From positions 49,776,426 through 49,840,425 of the forward strand of contig OW387146.1 in assembly GCA_936440205.1 (NCBI GenBank): DNA of 64,000 nt, read 5' to 3'. Position 1 is the stretch's first letter. Every line of letters starts with the position of its first letter. This stretch comes from Lepidonotus clava (Eukaryota; Annelida; Polychaeta; Phyllodocida; Polynoidae). A program made the translations under genes and the position numbers. Below are positions 11,635 through 21,788 of this stretch, one piece after another. Under the pieces are notes generated by a model. The model saw only the letters and a list, made by a program, of their open reading frames with translations, did not search any database and was not told the DNA's origin.

Positions 11635-11712
11635 TATAAAAGGGGCTGTGGTCAGCCACAGATATTCAGTCTGTGGTGGTCAGTCTTGGTGTGAGGATTG
11701 TCTGAATTATAA
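11635..11712 (+). promoter_or_regulatory. TATA box and possible 5' leader exon
   Basis: TATAAAAG at 11635-11642 is followed by a leader with the direct/inverted motif 'cagccacagatattcagtc'/'tctgtggtggtcagtc' and by a GTAAAA donor-like site after 'ttataag' (about 11712). This could be the promoter of the hypothetical gene at 12106-13040. Confidence 0.4.
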
Positions 11713-12105
11713 GGTAAAACGTTAATACTCATATCATATATATCACAGTATACAGGCCTGCATGATCCGGCCAATTTATAGAGAGAAAAAATTAATATCA
11801 AATTTGATTTCTTTTTGTATGACACTAAGTGTAATAAGGTTGAGGAACATTGTTATTTGATTTTCTTTTTAAGTGTTATCTTGAGGACGAGATCTACATT
11901 CGTGCATACAGTGATGTATGTACAGGGATGTAAGTTTTACGATTTTTGTAGGATTTCCGATTTTTTCCCCCTGCACCTCAAAAAGTGTGTTTCAAAATTT
12001 GATATTTAAAACACGTTTCACATCATTTTAGGAGATTTTCAGCTTTTTTTAAACGTTATTTCAGATTTTTCACTGTCCCCAACTTACATCCCTATATATA
12101 TATAT

Positions 12106-13040
12106 ATGGACATTACATCTGATCAATGTCCGCGTATAAGCTTTTGGCCCAGTCCAGCCTCCCCCAGCACTAGCCCCCCGCCCACCCACCACCCACCACC
12201 CACCACCCACCACCCACCACCCACCACCCACCGCACCCTGACCTCCGACCCCCACCGCGAACAGGTGAGGGTCAGGATCCCTGGACCCCAGACCTCACAG
12301 CACCACTCTGGCGCCGTGAGGTTATGTGGAGGCGTTCCGCTCCACTGGGGCCAATATGTGATATATTTACGGCCTACTTCTATTGTTCTCCCCGTCTACC
12401 GTGGTATATGTATGCTTGGGCACTGTGGACTGGGATGCAGGGTTCTCCCACTGTGCGTTGTAGGCATATGTTATTCATGCCATGTCGAAGCCGTGTTTGA
12501 ATAGTAAAAACTCACCAGTTCTATACCTCATACTATTGATCTTATTGTATTGATGTAGCCTGTGAGTTAGAGGTCAGCGGAGGTGTAACCACTTGCTACA
12601 ATGGTTTGGAGAACCCTGCCCACTTTTACTCCTTGGGCTCCATAAAGGGACAAAATCGGGGCAGTGGCTACGTATGCTGTAGCTGGTCAGTAGACTTGAC
12701 CGCAGCCAGTACGCTCAAAGTAGAGCATTTAGGACACCACGTTAAATTTGTATTTCGTCTGCACTTGCTAAATAATAACGGATGGTCTTCCAATTTATAA
12801 TTTTTGTTTCTTTTTATTGTTCTTACAGTAACAGAAGGGTACGCCTTCAGTGTGTATGGACGGAATCCAAGCTCAGCCAACCAAGTGGCTCCGTTGCTCC
12901 CGGCTCATTCGCTCACTGACACTCTACCGTTTGATGAAGGGGATGATGGGCATTTTACTCCTGCGGGCATCCGCCTTCATCTCATTATACCTCCCAACTG
13001 CACCCCGGCTTACGAATGGGTGTGGGGTATAAGGAAATAA
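12106..13040 (+). CDS. Hypothetical multi-exon gene, weakly supported
   Basis: Three segments look exon-like. 12106-12264 starts with ATG, encodes 53 residues ending in a Pro/His/Thr-rich low-complexity tract (CCACCCA microsatellite at about 12178-12234), and has a CAG/GTGAGG donor. About 12573-12795 is an open, Cys/Gly-containing segment (GSGYVCCSWSVDL). 12829-13040 has a TTCTTACAG acceptor and reaches a stop (EGYAFSVYGRNPSSANQ...). Phases do not join cleanly between segments, so the model is incomplete or the gene is decayed. No family was recognised. Confidence 0.3.
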
Positions 13041-13574
13041 ATCACCTTCTAAGGCCTTTATGGCAACTCACAACTACGTGTACTTACACAATTGTAGTTA
13101 AATACTCAGGTACAATCCTTAGGTGTCCAATGGTATATTATTTCATTAATGGACTCGCGCATGCAGCCCTTGCCGACGTATACAAGCCGAGTTAATACTT
13201 GCATTTTTAGGTGACAATTTCAGTAATAAATTCATAGTTCATAGTGAATGGGTCATTGCAGTTTACATCAAACCAATTCCTAGACCCTTGAATTACGTAG
13301 ATATTGAAAATGTTTTTTATGTCGTCCTGATACTTGCATTTTTTAGTATGCAATTTTAGACAAATGGCGTTCTGTACGTATTATTCTAGATCTAGATCTG
13401 TACATGTGGCCTTTTTTTTTTTTTTTATTGTTTATTCTATCTCTCTTTTACAGAGCTCTTCCGATAGCATTACAAAAGTACAAATCCAATCAATCAGCTC
13501 TTACATAAATATAACCATTCACACTTTTACAATGATATCAACACATCAAAATAATCAAATAATCAAATAGACAA
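13041..13574. other. Intergenic
   Basis: AT-rich with a T-run near 13410-13427. No gene or paired repeat was seen. Confidence 0.45.
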
Positions 13575-13800
13575 CGTACCTACCCTCCATTCAGGCACCA
13601 ATATAATTGCCAGCAGTGGCGTACCCAGTCCCCCCCCCCGCCCCGCTCAGGGCGGGAGGGGGGGGAGGGCTTCCTATGTTGTGTGGACCCCCCTCAGATT
13701 TCTCAAATTTTACGCAATTAAACTACCAATAAAGGGAATTATCCAAATTAGGGGTCTCTGGAACCCCCTCAGATTTATCAAAGTTTGTATGCCTATATAA
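13575..13800 (+). repeat. Dispersed repeat R1, copy a
   Basis: Inverse of 34735-34960: shared 'ggcaccaatataattgccag', 'cagtggcgtaccca', poly-C/poly-G core, 'ttacgcaattaaactaccaa', 'aagggaattatccaaat' and 'ccccctcagatttatcaaag'. It is non-coding and similarity by eye is very high. Confidence 0.75.
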
Positions 13801-14265
13801 CACTTTAATGCTTATGAAATAGCTTCGATTAATTCGATCATCATAATTTTCATAATTTTTGCAATTATCACATGGGACAAAATGTCATTCATCTAAAATT
13901 CAATCATGACTTCATTTTTTTTTTGCTAATGTCTATTCTGACGATTGGATTAATCAATTTGGCTCCATAATCTGAAAATTCCGTTTGGAATTTCTTATTA
14001 GATTACTTCACATTCTTCTATCAAAAATGAGCCTATAAAAATCCGCCATACAAAGCTTACATGCGCGACATAACAACCGACCGTTCATTCTTATTCATAT
14101 AAATACGAATTTACCTTTAAAAAGGGCAACTTCAGGGCTACACTATTATTTATCTACACCGGCCTTCCCACATTTGCGTCATATAATTTATAAACGCAGG
14201 TTGATATGGGTTTCCAAGCTCAACCAAAAAATGCACCAAATACGCTATAGATGCAGGGGTAACCC
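13801..14265. other. AT-rich, no feature recognised
   Basis: No open frame of note and no paired repeat. Immediately precedes the second SINE-like copy. Confidence 0.45.
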
Positions 14266-14582
14266 ACCCTTTATAACATATAGCCTTAAAAAGGAATGAA
14301 AAAGGTGTGCGAGTGTAACGGTGACACTGGGGGGTATAGGACGTCGTGTGCTAGGCCAGCCTAGCCGACTCTAGCGGGATTCGAACAAGCAAGTTCTTCC
14401 ATTATCATAGACTGTATGCGCAGGCCAGTGTCGCGGCTCGCAGGTAAGGAACTCCGGAGGGGGGCTTTTAAACAACCATTGGCCTACGTGGGCTGACGCA
14501 ATGTGACGGGATACTACTGAGTTTGCTCACCTAATAAGAATAGACGAGGCTGAAGCGCAGAAGGAGTATAGTGTGCACGCAA
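14266..14582 (+). repeat. SINE-like dispersed repeat, copy b
   Basis: Second copy of the repeat at 6770-7056, with a B-box-like GGGATTCGAACAAG and the same 3' block 'aagaatagacgaggctgaag'. It carries a short extra segment near 14455-14490. Confidence 0.6.
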
Positions 14583-15480
14583 CGAGGGTAAAACATGGTT
14601 GTATCGCTCACATTGGTATATCATTAGCGCATTTTGTTTTAATAGCCCTTACTTATAGAAAAAAAATTATATAAAATCAAAAATAATTCATAATAATTAA
14701 TCAAAAGCGTCAAAACAGCGATAAAGCGTGATTTAACTTTATAACCTCTATGATTACTTAATAATGAAACAATTGTCTTCCCATGATGTTGGGTACAACC
14801 CTTATCATGAAATGAAAGTAATATTTTTGAGAAATCTTATCACATATCATATCAATAATGGTTTTCCATCCCATCAAAGTAATGCCCAATAGGCCTATTT
14901 CCCCCCAAAAAATAGGGTTAGTTCAACCAAACTTGTAGCTAAAAGTTTTAAGAGCGTATTTCCAAAAAGCAAATATGGTTTAAGCCTGTTTTAAACCAGA
15001 TTTCTTAAACTCGCTTGTGCGACTCGTGTAAGCATTAGTCCCTATAAGGCAAAAATAATTTGGTCCCAACGTTAACCTTTCCCAACCTAGCTACTGAAGT
15101 GACGGCCCAATCGGTATCGTCAAAGTCAAAATCGGTAGTATCCCCTACGTTACTCATTGTGAGTGAGGGGCTCAAAGGTTAACTGCGCGCTGTGGGTGCT
15201 ACTTGCACACTCCGCTGTCGGTGACCCTGGAGGCCCCCTCTCAGTAGTCTGAGTGTTGATTGGCTGGTGGTCAGCCTAGTGGTGGGGCGCCCCCTTCTGT
15301 CCCTATTTAATAGTTATTAAGGTCTTAATACCCCGAACTCAGTAACAGAATAAAACCTGTATAACTAATACAATTCACAAGTTATAGCCTCATAAACCTA
15401 TTCTGAATTTGTATTTCGCCTAATTTATTGTTTACCATTTCAACTAGAACTCTCCACCTTAACTTTGTTTTAAGGTCCTT
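14583..15480. other. Intergenic, no gene
   Basis: AT-rich to 15050, then mixed sequence. No convincing frame. 'gctgtgggtgctacttgcac' and similar are isolated. Confidence 0.4.
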
Positions 15481-15619
15481 CAGGGGCAGATCTAGGGGGG
15501 GGGGCGGACGGGCCTTGCCCCCCCCCTCCCCTGTTAAATCATGTTTGATGGGGGGCCCACCCCCCCCGTACATTCATGTTTTTGGGCCCCCCCTCTACAA
15601 ATTCCTGGGTCCGCCCCTG
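15481..15619. mobile_element. MITE with CAGGGGC termini, copy b
   Basis: CAGGGGCAGATCTAGG at the left end and CCTGGGTCCGCCCCTG at the right end frame a G-run/C-run core. TCCTT directly precedes the left end and directly follows the right end, which fits a 5-bp or longer target duplication. A partial relative lies at about 15925-16043. Confidence 0.65.
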
Positions 15620-16595
15620 TCCTTTCGGCCCTAGTTACAGTTTAACTAAAACAGGTAGAAATATAGCATTTTTAAAACAGATTTTCTTGAAACACATTAT
15701 TTAGGAGTTAAACCAGGCTGCCTAAACCAGATTCTTAAACTTCTTCGAAATACAGGGTGAAAGGTATGAAAGCGCAAATGGTCTTCACTGAAAATGATAA
15801 TATTAAATAACCTTGACTACACATAGGCCTAAAACTATTATTTTGTGTGATTTCAAGATTTTACCCTTATTTAACTCTCGACATAAGAAATGATAAATGC
15901 GCTATATTAGCCTGACGGGTCATGCCCCCCCCTCCCCCCTCCCCTGTTAAATCATGTTGTTTAAAAAGGGGCCCCTCCCACGTAGATTAATGCATTGGCC
16001 CCTCTCCCCCCTCCCCCCTAGAAATGCCTGGGTCCGCCCCTGCATCCCTCCGGACCAGCCCATGGGCCATCTTTTCATTTAAACACCCTTATTACAAATA
16101 AAACTTCAAAAAAAAAATTTTGGAGTGGCAGGTGGTAATCGAGTGCATGAAGTTCGATTAGCTCCTACCACCCAGGTCTGGCGAATTCATCTGTGCCATT
16201 ATTCAGTTCATTTCATTTCATTAGTTTGCACAACCAGACCCAATCACGTATGGAGTTTGCGACATATATATACCGCGGGTGTAATCGGGGCAACGAGAAA
16301 GGTGTTTACCAAAAAGAGACACTTTGTAGTTTCGGTCATTGTGTTTCAGTGGGTTTTCCGAATTGGAAAACAAGCAATACCACAAGTTATTAATTTTGAT
16401 CGCCCTCAATTGTCACTGATGTGTCTCTTTCGGCGGAAAGGCAACTTTATCAACTTCAATTTACATCGCCCAGGATCATTTTCCGCAACGTAGTTTCGAC
16501 GTATTTGGTCCTGCGACCGGAAGGACCTCTAGACGGCTTTCGCTGGTTTCCGACGTCATCGTATTATTGAACCCGGTGGATTTTTGGCTACCAGC
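15620..16595. other. Intergenic with a partial MITE
   Basis: Contains the partial C-run element at about 15925-16043, ending 'tgggtccgcccctgc'. Overlapping short frames at 16125-16493 have no family signature. Confidence 0.4.
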
Positions 16596-16650
16596 TATCT
16601 CTCCCGGCCCCGGGTTCGAATCCCCTTCATGCCTTACGTTTTTCGTTCAT
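16596..16650 (+). repeat. tRNA-like fragment (SINE head)
   Basis: CGGGTTCGAATCCCC (B box/T arm) followed by a TTTTT run at 16640. A full cloverleaf is not evident. Confidence 0.45.
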
Positions 16651-16759
16651 CCATCAGACTTGTATTATCAAATTAATGATAAGGATAGGACTACTCTGAA
16701 CCCTAATCGTCATGTCAAGAGAGGAGGTTGATTGTTAACTTATTTTAAACAGGATCGGG

Positions 16760-16965
16760 ACCTTACGCTTTTTAGAGGAGAACTCTCCATTTGTAATCAA
16801 AAAGTTGTTAAATCAAAAAGACCCTAAAAAAAATTGGAAAATTATAAAAAAAAACTGGTCGAACCCGCCCTCTCCTCAACTATTACTTTTAAACATGATA
16901 GTCCTAATGGTAATGAGACTGATCCAGCTGAAATTCCGAATATTATAAATTTATTATATATACTT
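16760..16965 (+). mobile_element. LINE remnant (linker upstream of reverse transcriptase)
   Basis: Frames encode DPKKNWKIIKKNWSNP and then, in another frame, NGNETDPAEIPNIIN. This is the typical LINE segment just before the RT domain (…WK.I…, N….T.P.EIAN.FN). It is only about 200 bp, frame-broken, and continues into no recognisable RT. Confidence 0.45.
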
Positions 16966-18138
16966 CTTGCAAACATTCTAAATAACCTTCTTTCCCGATC
17001 TTAGCATCTGAATAAACAGGAGACACTGGGCATCACACTTCATTTGAATAATTTTCTCAGTTAAATATGACCATTAGTTAACAAGTTCCATGTACTTTTT
17101 AAGTAACATGACAGAAAGCATTTTCGCGATTCTGCAGCAATCCCTCGCTCCCCTGTTCCCTTGTGCATAACATTTCATAATAAATCCGGTCCATTCCTAA
17201 CGGCGGCAAAGTTTCAAAGCGTCCATCATGGCCGGCCTTAATCCATTAACACCCATAAGTACCCGGAAGCACCCCATCTAATCTGTACCCCCCTGTGACA
17301 TCTGACAAGGGCAGGGGCACAGTCTTGGTAATCACATAACTCACACCAAACCGACTCAAGAGCGACACAGCTCTCATGCTGGGTGTCATCTGAAGGACTC
17401 CCGGCCATTATCAGGGGTTAGTTATCGAGTTAACACGGGCCAGAGTTGCCCCAGAGAACCTGCTGGGTCGGGCACTTCCATACCCAACCTACGTTCGCCT
17501 GCAAAGCACATGTAGCTAAATCTTTGACAGGCCTATTTCACCCTACTATCCCTCGCCCCTCCCACCCGGAAAACCATTTACCCTTACCATCCATAGATGG
17601 AGTATTAAAAGTGTTTGAAATTAACTTCTTTTGAAGTCAGCCGTGAGGGATGAGAGTCATTAAAAATTCATTAAACATTTTCTGTATGGATAAAAGGTAC
17701 CTCCCGGCCTATATAACTACCCTAAATAATTCACCTTAAACTGGGTCTAAGCTGGTTAGATATATAGCCGAACTTAAGGTTTGAGACTAATTTCAGCCAG
17801 TGCATGACTTCAATCGGCCTGAACTCCATATAAACCACCTTCAAATAAAACCTATAAATATCGGGCAGTAATGGCATTTACAGGCTTTCTCACTTCTCAT
17901 CCACAAGTTAAGGAACCCCATGCCAACAATTCATTTTGAAGTCTGCCTTCCAATTCAATTAGAACAAGCCGACACCCTAACCAACGAAAGCTTACTAGCA
18001 CGCATACGCCTAAGCTTATACTTTTTGCACGGCTTTTCTTTTGGCATTAACGTAACGTTTCTGCACGGAGGTCTAAACCTTTAGATCCCAGGTGCACGTG
18101 GCCACTGTCTGTCTACTCCTTCCCTTACTGGGAAAAAG
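16966..18138. other. Intergenic upstream of the fusogen gene
   Basis: No gag, protease or reverse transcriptase motifs are visible in any frame here, although the fusogen gene follows. No long repeat matching the 3' side was noticed. Confidence 0.45.
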
Positions 18139-18147
18139 TAATAAAAG
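18139..18147 (+). promoter_or_regulatory. TATA-like box of fusogen copy 1
   Basis: TAATAAAAG 38 bp upstream of the ATG at 18177. Copy 2 has TATAAAA at 45614-45620 in the equivalent place. Confidence 0.5.
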
Positions 18148-18176
18148 ACTAGAGCGGTCTCTAGCCTGCATCAGAC

Positions 18177-20039
18177 ATGGCTCCAACAGTATCCGTACTC
18201 CTCCTTCGTGGACTCTTTATCCTGGGCACTGTCTCAGCTAAGCCATGCCTATGCACCAGTACGGTAAACCGTTTTCGTACCAACTATGGTGTAGTATTCG
18301 AGAGTAAACCGTCCATCCACATAGGTAATGAGTACTTCACTACCGAAGTCAATATCATTTTACCACTTCCTCCTTCTCCGAAACAGGCAGCCGCACTAAA
18401 TTGTAGACACGGCGCTACCCTGGCAGCCGGTTCAATGGAACAGTGTCGAAAAATCCAACTTATGTTGAATAACATAACATCTATTGGGAAGACTATAGCA
18501 GCGAAGGTCACCAACGGACTCCGGCAAGTGCAATCAATTTTGGAATCGACGGCCCAGCCAACACCTCCATCAGCCAAATCCAGGAAGCAGCGGGCTCTGA
18601 TTCCAGAAATCGGCAAGTTCTCCGAGACTTTATTTGGAACGGCCACACTCGATGACTTGAAGCAACAGACTCGTGCTGACCAGGTAAATGCCGATGAAAT
18701 CGGCTTCCTCAATGGCAAAATAAATGCAGTCCTAAAGTTAGTTGACTCCACTTTTGAAATCCAACTCCAGGCCATCATAGAGAACACTTATTCCATATAC
18801 AATTTGTCCCGAGGACTCCAGGCTTACATTAGTAACCGGGAATTGATGGTCAGGTTGATGCAAGATTTGCAAGAATTGCGTCTACTGGATTTTAAACTGG
18901 ACTATTCCCTTGATGTCTTGCTACAGGCTATTCGCGATCTAACGGAGAACAGGCTGAGTAACTCTTTGATATCGGAGACTGATATGAGTAAGATTCGGTA
19001 CCTTTTCATTTCCAAGTCCAATCGTTCAAATATTTATATTCCAAACACTCGCGACATGTATAGAAGTGTAACTGTTTTAGTCCCCCCGGTTTTACAGCAA
19101 AATGTTCTGAAAACTATTTTGAAGATTCCCGTTATTTCCTTAGACAAAATATTTACGGTTCTAAAAGTGAACACCTTCCCTCTAGCCTTCCATGGGCATT
19201 ATACTCGCCTCTCGAACACACCGGCTTATTTATTGGTGTCCGCAACCCAATACACGGTATCCTCCAACCCAGATCTGGATAATTGCCATTCTCTGTTTTG
19301 TCATTATGACCTACCAATTCGCAGGCTTTCTCCCTCGTCGTGCCTCATTTCTATCTATCTACGTGATCATGAGTCTGTCAAACGTTATTGTGATTTCAAA
19401 ATACTCATTCAGTCTAATTTCAGAAGGTCGAACATCCAAGTCATTGCAACAGGGACCTATTTGTTCTCTCACATAGACGAGGTCGTTGTGCGCTGCCCCA
19501 ACCGAACAACAACCCATCCTGGATGTGAATCGTGCGTTCGTGCCTTTGAATGTGGTTGTTCTGTGTCCGCCAAAGAATGGGAAATTCCCGTCTCAAGTGT
19601 TAACTGTTTGCCTTCTACAGCAGGCCCCTTAAGAACAGTTTTCGCCGTCAACCTTGCTAGTCTTCAACACCTCAACCTGTCACTTAGCCGACTTGTGAAC
19701 CCGGATTTTTCGTACGATAAACCATTCCCAATTTTACCTCTTAGCCCGCAAATGCGAGTCCGCCAAGAGGATATTTTTAAGCGAGCAAAAGACAATTTTC
19801 TTTCCCTCCGTACATACATGAAAGAGATTCGACTGAATAAGGTCGAATACAAGAAACTTCGTGGTGACTTGCATCTTCCCCACGTACCATTCCTCCCCCC
19901 CAGTGTGCACGGTACTGTTTACCTGTTGAACATTGGACTTACTTTTATAATGGTACCAGCACTTTTTGTTTTCATCTCAATTCTGTATTTCAGACAACGT
20001 AGGATTCAAAGCGCATGCAGACGCTTGACTTTAAATTGA
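18177..20039 (+). CDS. F-type envelope fusion glycoprotein, copy 1 (virus-like)
   Basis: A 620-residue class I fusogen of the baculovirus F / errantivirus-env type. In order: an N-terminal signal peptide (about 1-21, hydrophobic, ending near VSA/KPC); a short F2-like segment; a furin-like site SRKQR near residues 138-142; the fusion-peptide-like ALIPEIGKFSETLFGTATLDDL-type stretch just after it, the most diagnostic part; heptad-rich helices; a long Cys-rich region (TTTHPGCESCVRAFECGC near 440-460); a second helical region; a transmembrane segment near 585-608; and a short basic tail. It would sit in a membrane and drive membrane fusion. It is one exon with its own TATA-like box and looks whole. 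No gag-pol lies alongside. A convergent small membrane-protein gene follows. It could be an env fossil, a gene of a larger unrecognised virus-like element, or a captured host gene. Confidence 0.85.
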   Translation: MAPTVSVLLLRGLFILGTVSAKPCLCTSTVNRFRTNYGVVFESKPSIHIGNEYFTTEVNIILPLPPSPKQAAALNCRHGATLAAGSMEQCRKIQLMLNNITSIGKTIAAKVTNGLRQVQSILESTAQPTPPSAKSRKQRALIPEIGKFSETLFGTATLDDLKQQTRADQVNADEIGFLNGKINAVLKLVDSTFEIQLQAIIENTYSIYNLSRGLQAYISNRELMVRLMQDLQELRLLDFKLDYSLDVLLQAIRDLTENRLSNSLISETDMSKIRYLFISKSNRSNIYIPNTRDMYRSVTVLVPPVLQQNVLKTILKIPVISLDKIFTVLKVNTFPLAFHGHYTRLSNTPAYLLVSATQYTVSSNPDLDNCHSLFCHYDLPIRRLSPSSCLISIYLRDHESVKRYCDFKILIQSNFRRSNIQVIATGTYLFSHIDEVVVRCPNRTTTHPGCESCVRAFECGCSVSAKEWEIPVSSVNCLPSTAGPLRTVFAVNLASLQHLNLSLSRLVNPDFSYDKPFPILPLSPQMRVRQEDIFKRAKDNFLSLRTYMKEIRLNKVEYKKLRGDLHLPHVPFLPPSVHGTVYLLNIGLTFIMVPALFVFISILYFRQRRIQSACRRLTLN

Positions 20040-20477
20040 GTTGGTTATATATACATTAGCTATTAACTCTTCCTTTTATTGCAGCTCAAAAGTTATCAGT
20101 TCTCATTCATGTTCGATTTTTGTTGTTTAGAATACTCGCCCTCATAATTTCGTCACACAGCAGCAATTAATTTCCCATTATCAAAATTTGTTAAGGACCA
20201 GTTCCGAATTCATTGTCGCCCTCATGAATTCCCATTTAGTCACAGCCACATAAGACTACACGCGTTCATGATATAAAAATGTTTTATTGTTATGCATACG
20301 GAGTAGGTTTTAGGATGTCCACGTGTCAACGTTTCGCCTATTTTCCCATAATTGTATTTACTGAACATACACTAATGTACATATGTAACGCGAAAGCTTC
20401 GTGAACATATGCATTTCACAATTAACATTTTCCCGTATATACTTCAAACATATCGTACACTTATATATAACTGTTCA
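20040..20477. other. Convergent intergenic gap
   Basis: AT-rich spacer between the stops of the fusogen (+) and the small membrane-protein gene (-). No canonical AATAAA was seen close to either stop. Confidence 0.45.
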
Positions 20478-21089
20478 TCACACCCAAGAGTCTACGTCAG
20501 GCATGCAGCCCAGTTTTTCGGCTGGGAGTAGTTCTTGGGCCATGTTGTTCCTGTTGTTTATTAGGCAAACGCTCCCTCTACAAAGTGTGTGCCTGAAAAA
20601 TTTGTTCAGGCGCACGCGCTCCGTACGAGGAATCTTGACTTCTTGCGGGAGTTCCAACGTCAAGGGTTCGTCACTGCCATTCAGATGGACCTTGAGTGGG
20701 CCCGACCAGGCGACGGTCAGGGCCTTGGACAGGATGCTCGGTCTTTGGATGATCATTCGTGGGCAGGCAGCACTTCCTACGGCTTCCATTTCGGCGGGAA
20801 TGGGAGCCAGTGGAAATAGGAGCGTTTCCCATCGGCAGTAGATCCTCAGACAGCACTGCACTGTAGCCCTCCGACGTTGACCCTGCGCCAACGAGCGACA
20901 GCCTGCTGCCAATTTCGAGAAGATACCAATAAATTTCCACCCCAGGTATATCACTAACAACAGAAGCAGCCACTGATGGTCGGATTGGTCCGCGGGTTGG
21001 AGGTGACTAGGTCTCACCACTGGCCTTTCCTCCCGAACAAGACGCAGACGCAGACTTGCGTTTAACAGTCGCTCGATGTCCATGGCCAT
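20478..21089 (-). CDS. Small single-pass membrane protein of the fusogen module
   Basis: About 203 residues. A short N-terminal segment (MAMDIERLLNAS) with an N-glycosylation-type site, a strong transmembrane segment at about 40-60 (HQWLLLLLVIYLGWKF), then a C-terminal domain of about 140 residues with several Cys and beta-rich stretches. It lies convergent to the fusogen and divergent to the intron-rich gene at 21789. The start of a homologue remains at 47879-47790 beside the second fusogen. The minus-strand protein at 27047-26263 has the same design, and its tail shows weak similarity. The family was not recognised. The chosen ATG (21089) lies 39 bp from a TATAAGTA box. Confidence 0.6.
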   Translation of the reverse strand: MAMDIERLLNASLRLRLVREERPVVRPSHLQPADQSDHQWLLLLLVIYLGWKFIGIFSKLAAGCRSLAQGQRRRATVQCCLRIYCRWETLLFPLAPIPAEMEAVGSAACPRMIIQRPSILSKALTVAWSGPLKVHLNGSDEPLTLELPQEVKIPRTERVRLNKFFRHTLCRGSVCLINNRNNMAQELLPAEKLGCMPDVDSWV

Positions 21090-21127
21090 CAAGTGGCTGT
21101 TCTGAACCAGTGTCTAGTACAGGCACA

Positions 21128-21135
21128 TACTTATA
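21128..21135 (-). promoter_or_regulatory. TATA box (TATAAGTA, minus strand)
   Basis: Lies 39 bp upstream of the ATG at 21089. At the second module the matching place reads TACAAATA on the minus strand (about 47920), inside a conserved 'ggcatatttgtacccc' block. Confidence 0.5.
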
Positions 21136-21735
21136 CCCCCCACCCCCCACGACATCACAACCCCCCAGGTACTGTAAGGGCTTCGTCTAGTCTTTAGCGA
21201 AAAGTTAACCCTCGGTCGACAACTTAAACGCTAGGTAAGGTATAACTAAAACGACTTCTTCTAGTCGGGGGCTTCACAAGTTTTTACACTGGGTAGCGCG
21301 AAGCACGTCTAATAGGCCGCTATTTTCTTCAGAGAGCCGATCGACAGGGGGTTCATCTGAAATTACTTCTGTCGCGTTTGACACCGGGACACGCGTCTAT
21401 GATGACTGCGTCCAGCTGCTGTTGGCCATCTGAGGCGGCGCATGTCAACTAGCTTCTGTGTCAGGTCCCTCACAGGAGTACCGTGGCCCGCGGCCCGCGG
21501 GGTAGTCTTAACACTTCTTGACACGTAACAGGCCTCACAAGGGGCGGCGGTGAGGGTGTCGCTGATACCCCATGTACTCCCCGTCACGGCTAGCACGTAA
21601 CTTATGGTAAAAGTCTCTCTTACCCCGTCCACACCCCGTCACGTCTACCACGTAACTTATGTTCAAAGTCTTGCCTCATCGATAAAAGATCGCTTTCGCC
21701 AGATCATGTGTCCACAGGGGGGCCAGCCGGGGATG
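21136..21735. promoter_or_regulatory. Divergent promoter region of module 1
   Basis: About 600 bp between two divergent TATA boxes. It holds a near-repeated pair 'ccccgtcacggctagcacgtaacttatg' (about 21577-21605) and 'ccccgtcacgtctaccacgtaacttatg' (about 21634-21661), spaced about 57 bp, which could be binding sites. No coding frame is convincing. Confidence 0.4.
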
Positions 21736-21743
21736 TATAAATA
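21736..21743 (+). promoter_or_regulatory. TATA box (TATAAATA)
   Basis: A perfect TATAAATA 46 bp upstream of the ATG at 21789. The ATG sits in a full Kozak context (gccaccATGa). Confidence 0.65.
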
Positions 21744-21788
21744 TGGCGTGGCATATGGCTATAGATCACTTGAAAACTTGCTGCCACC

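Noticed and set aside
12606-12800. Secreted Cys-rich protein
   Set aside because: The segment is open and gene-like but has no signal peptide, its phases do not join neighbouring exons and no family match was recognised. It is kept only as a weak hypothetical exon.
16966-18176. gag-pol upstream of the fusogen
   Set aside because: All frames were inspected for protease, RT, RNase H and integrase motifs. None was found, so a standard LTR retrovirus layout is not supported here.
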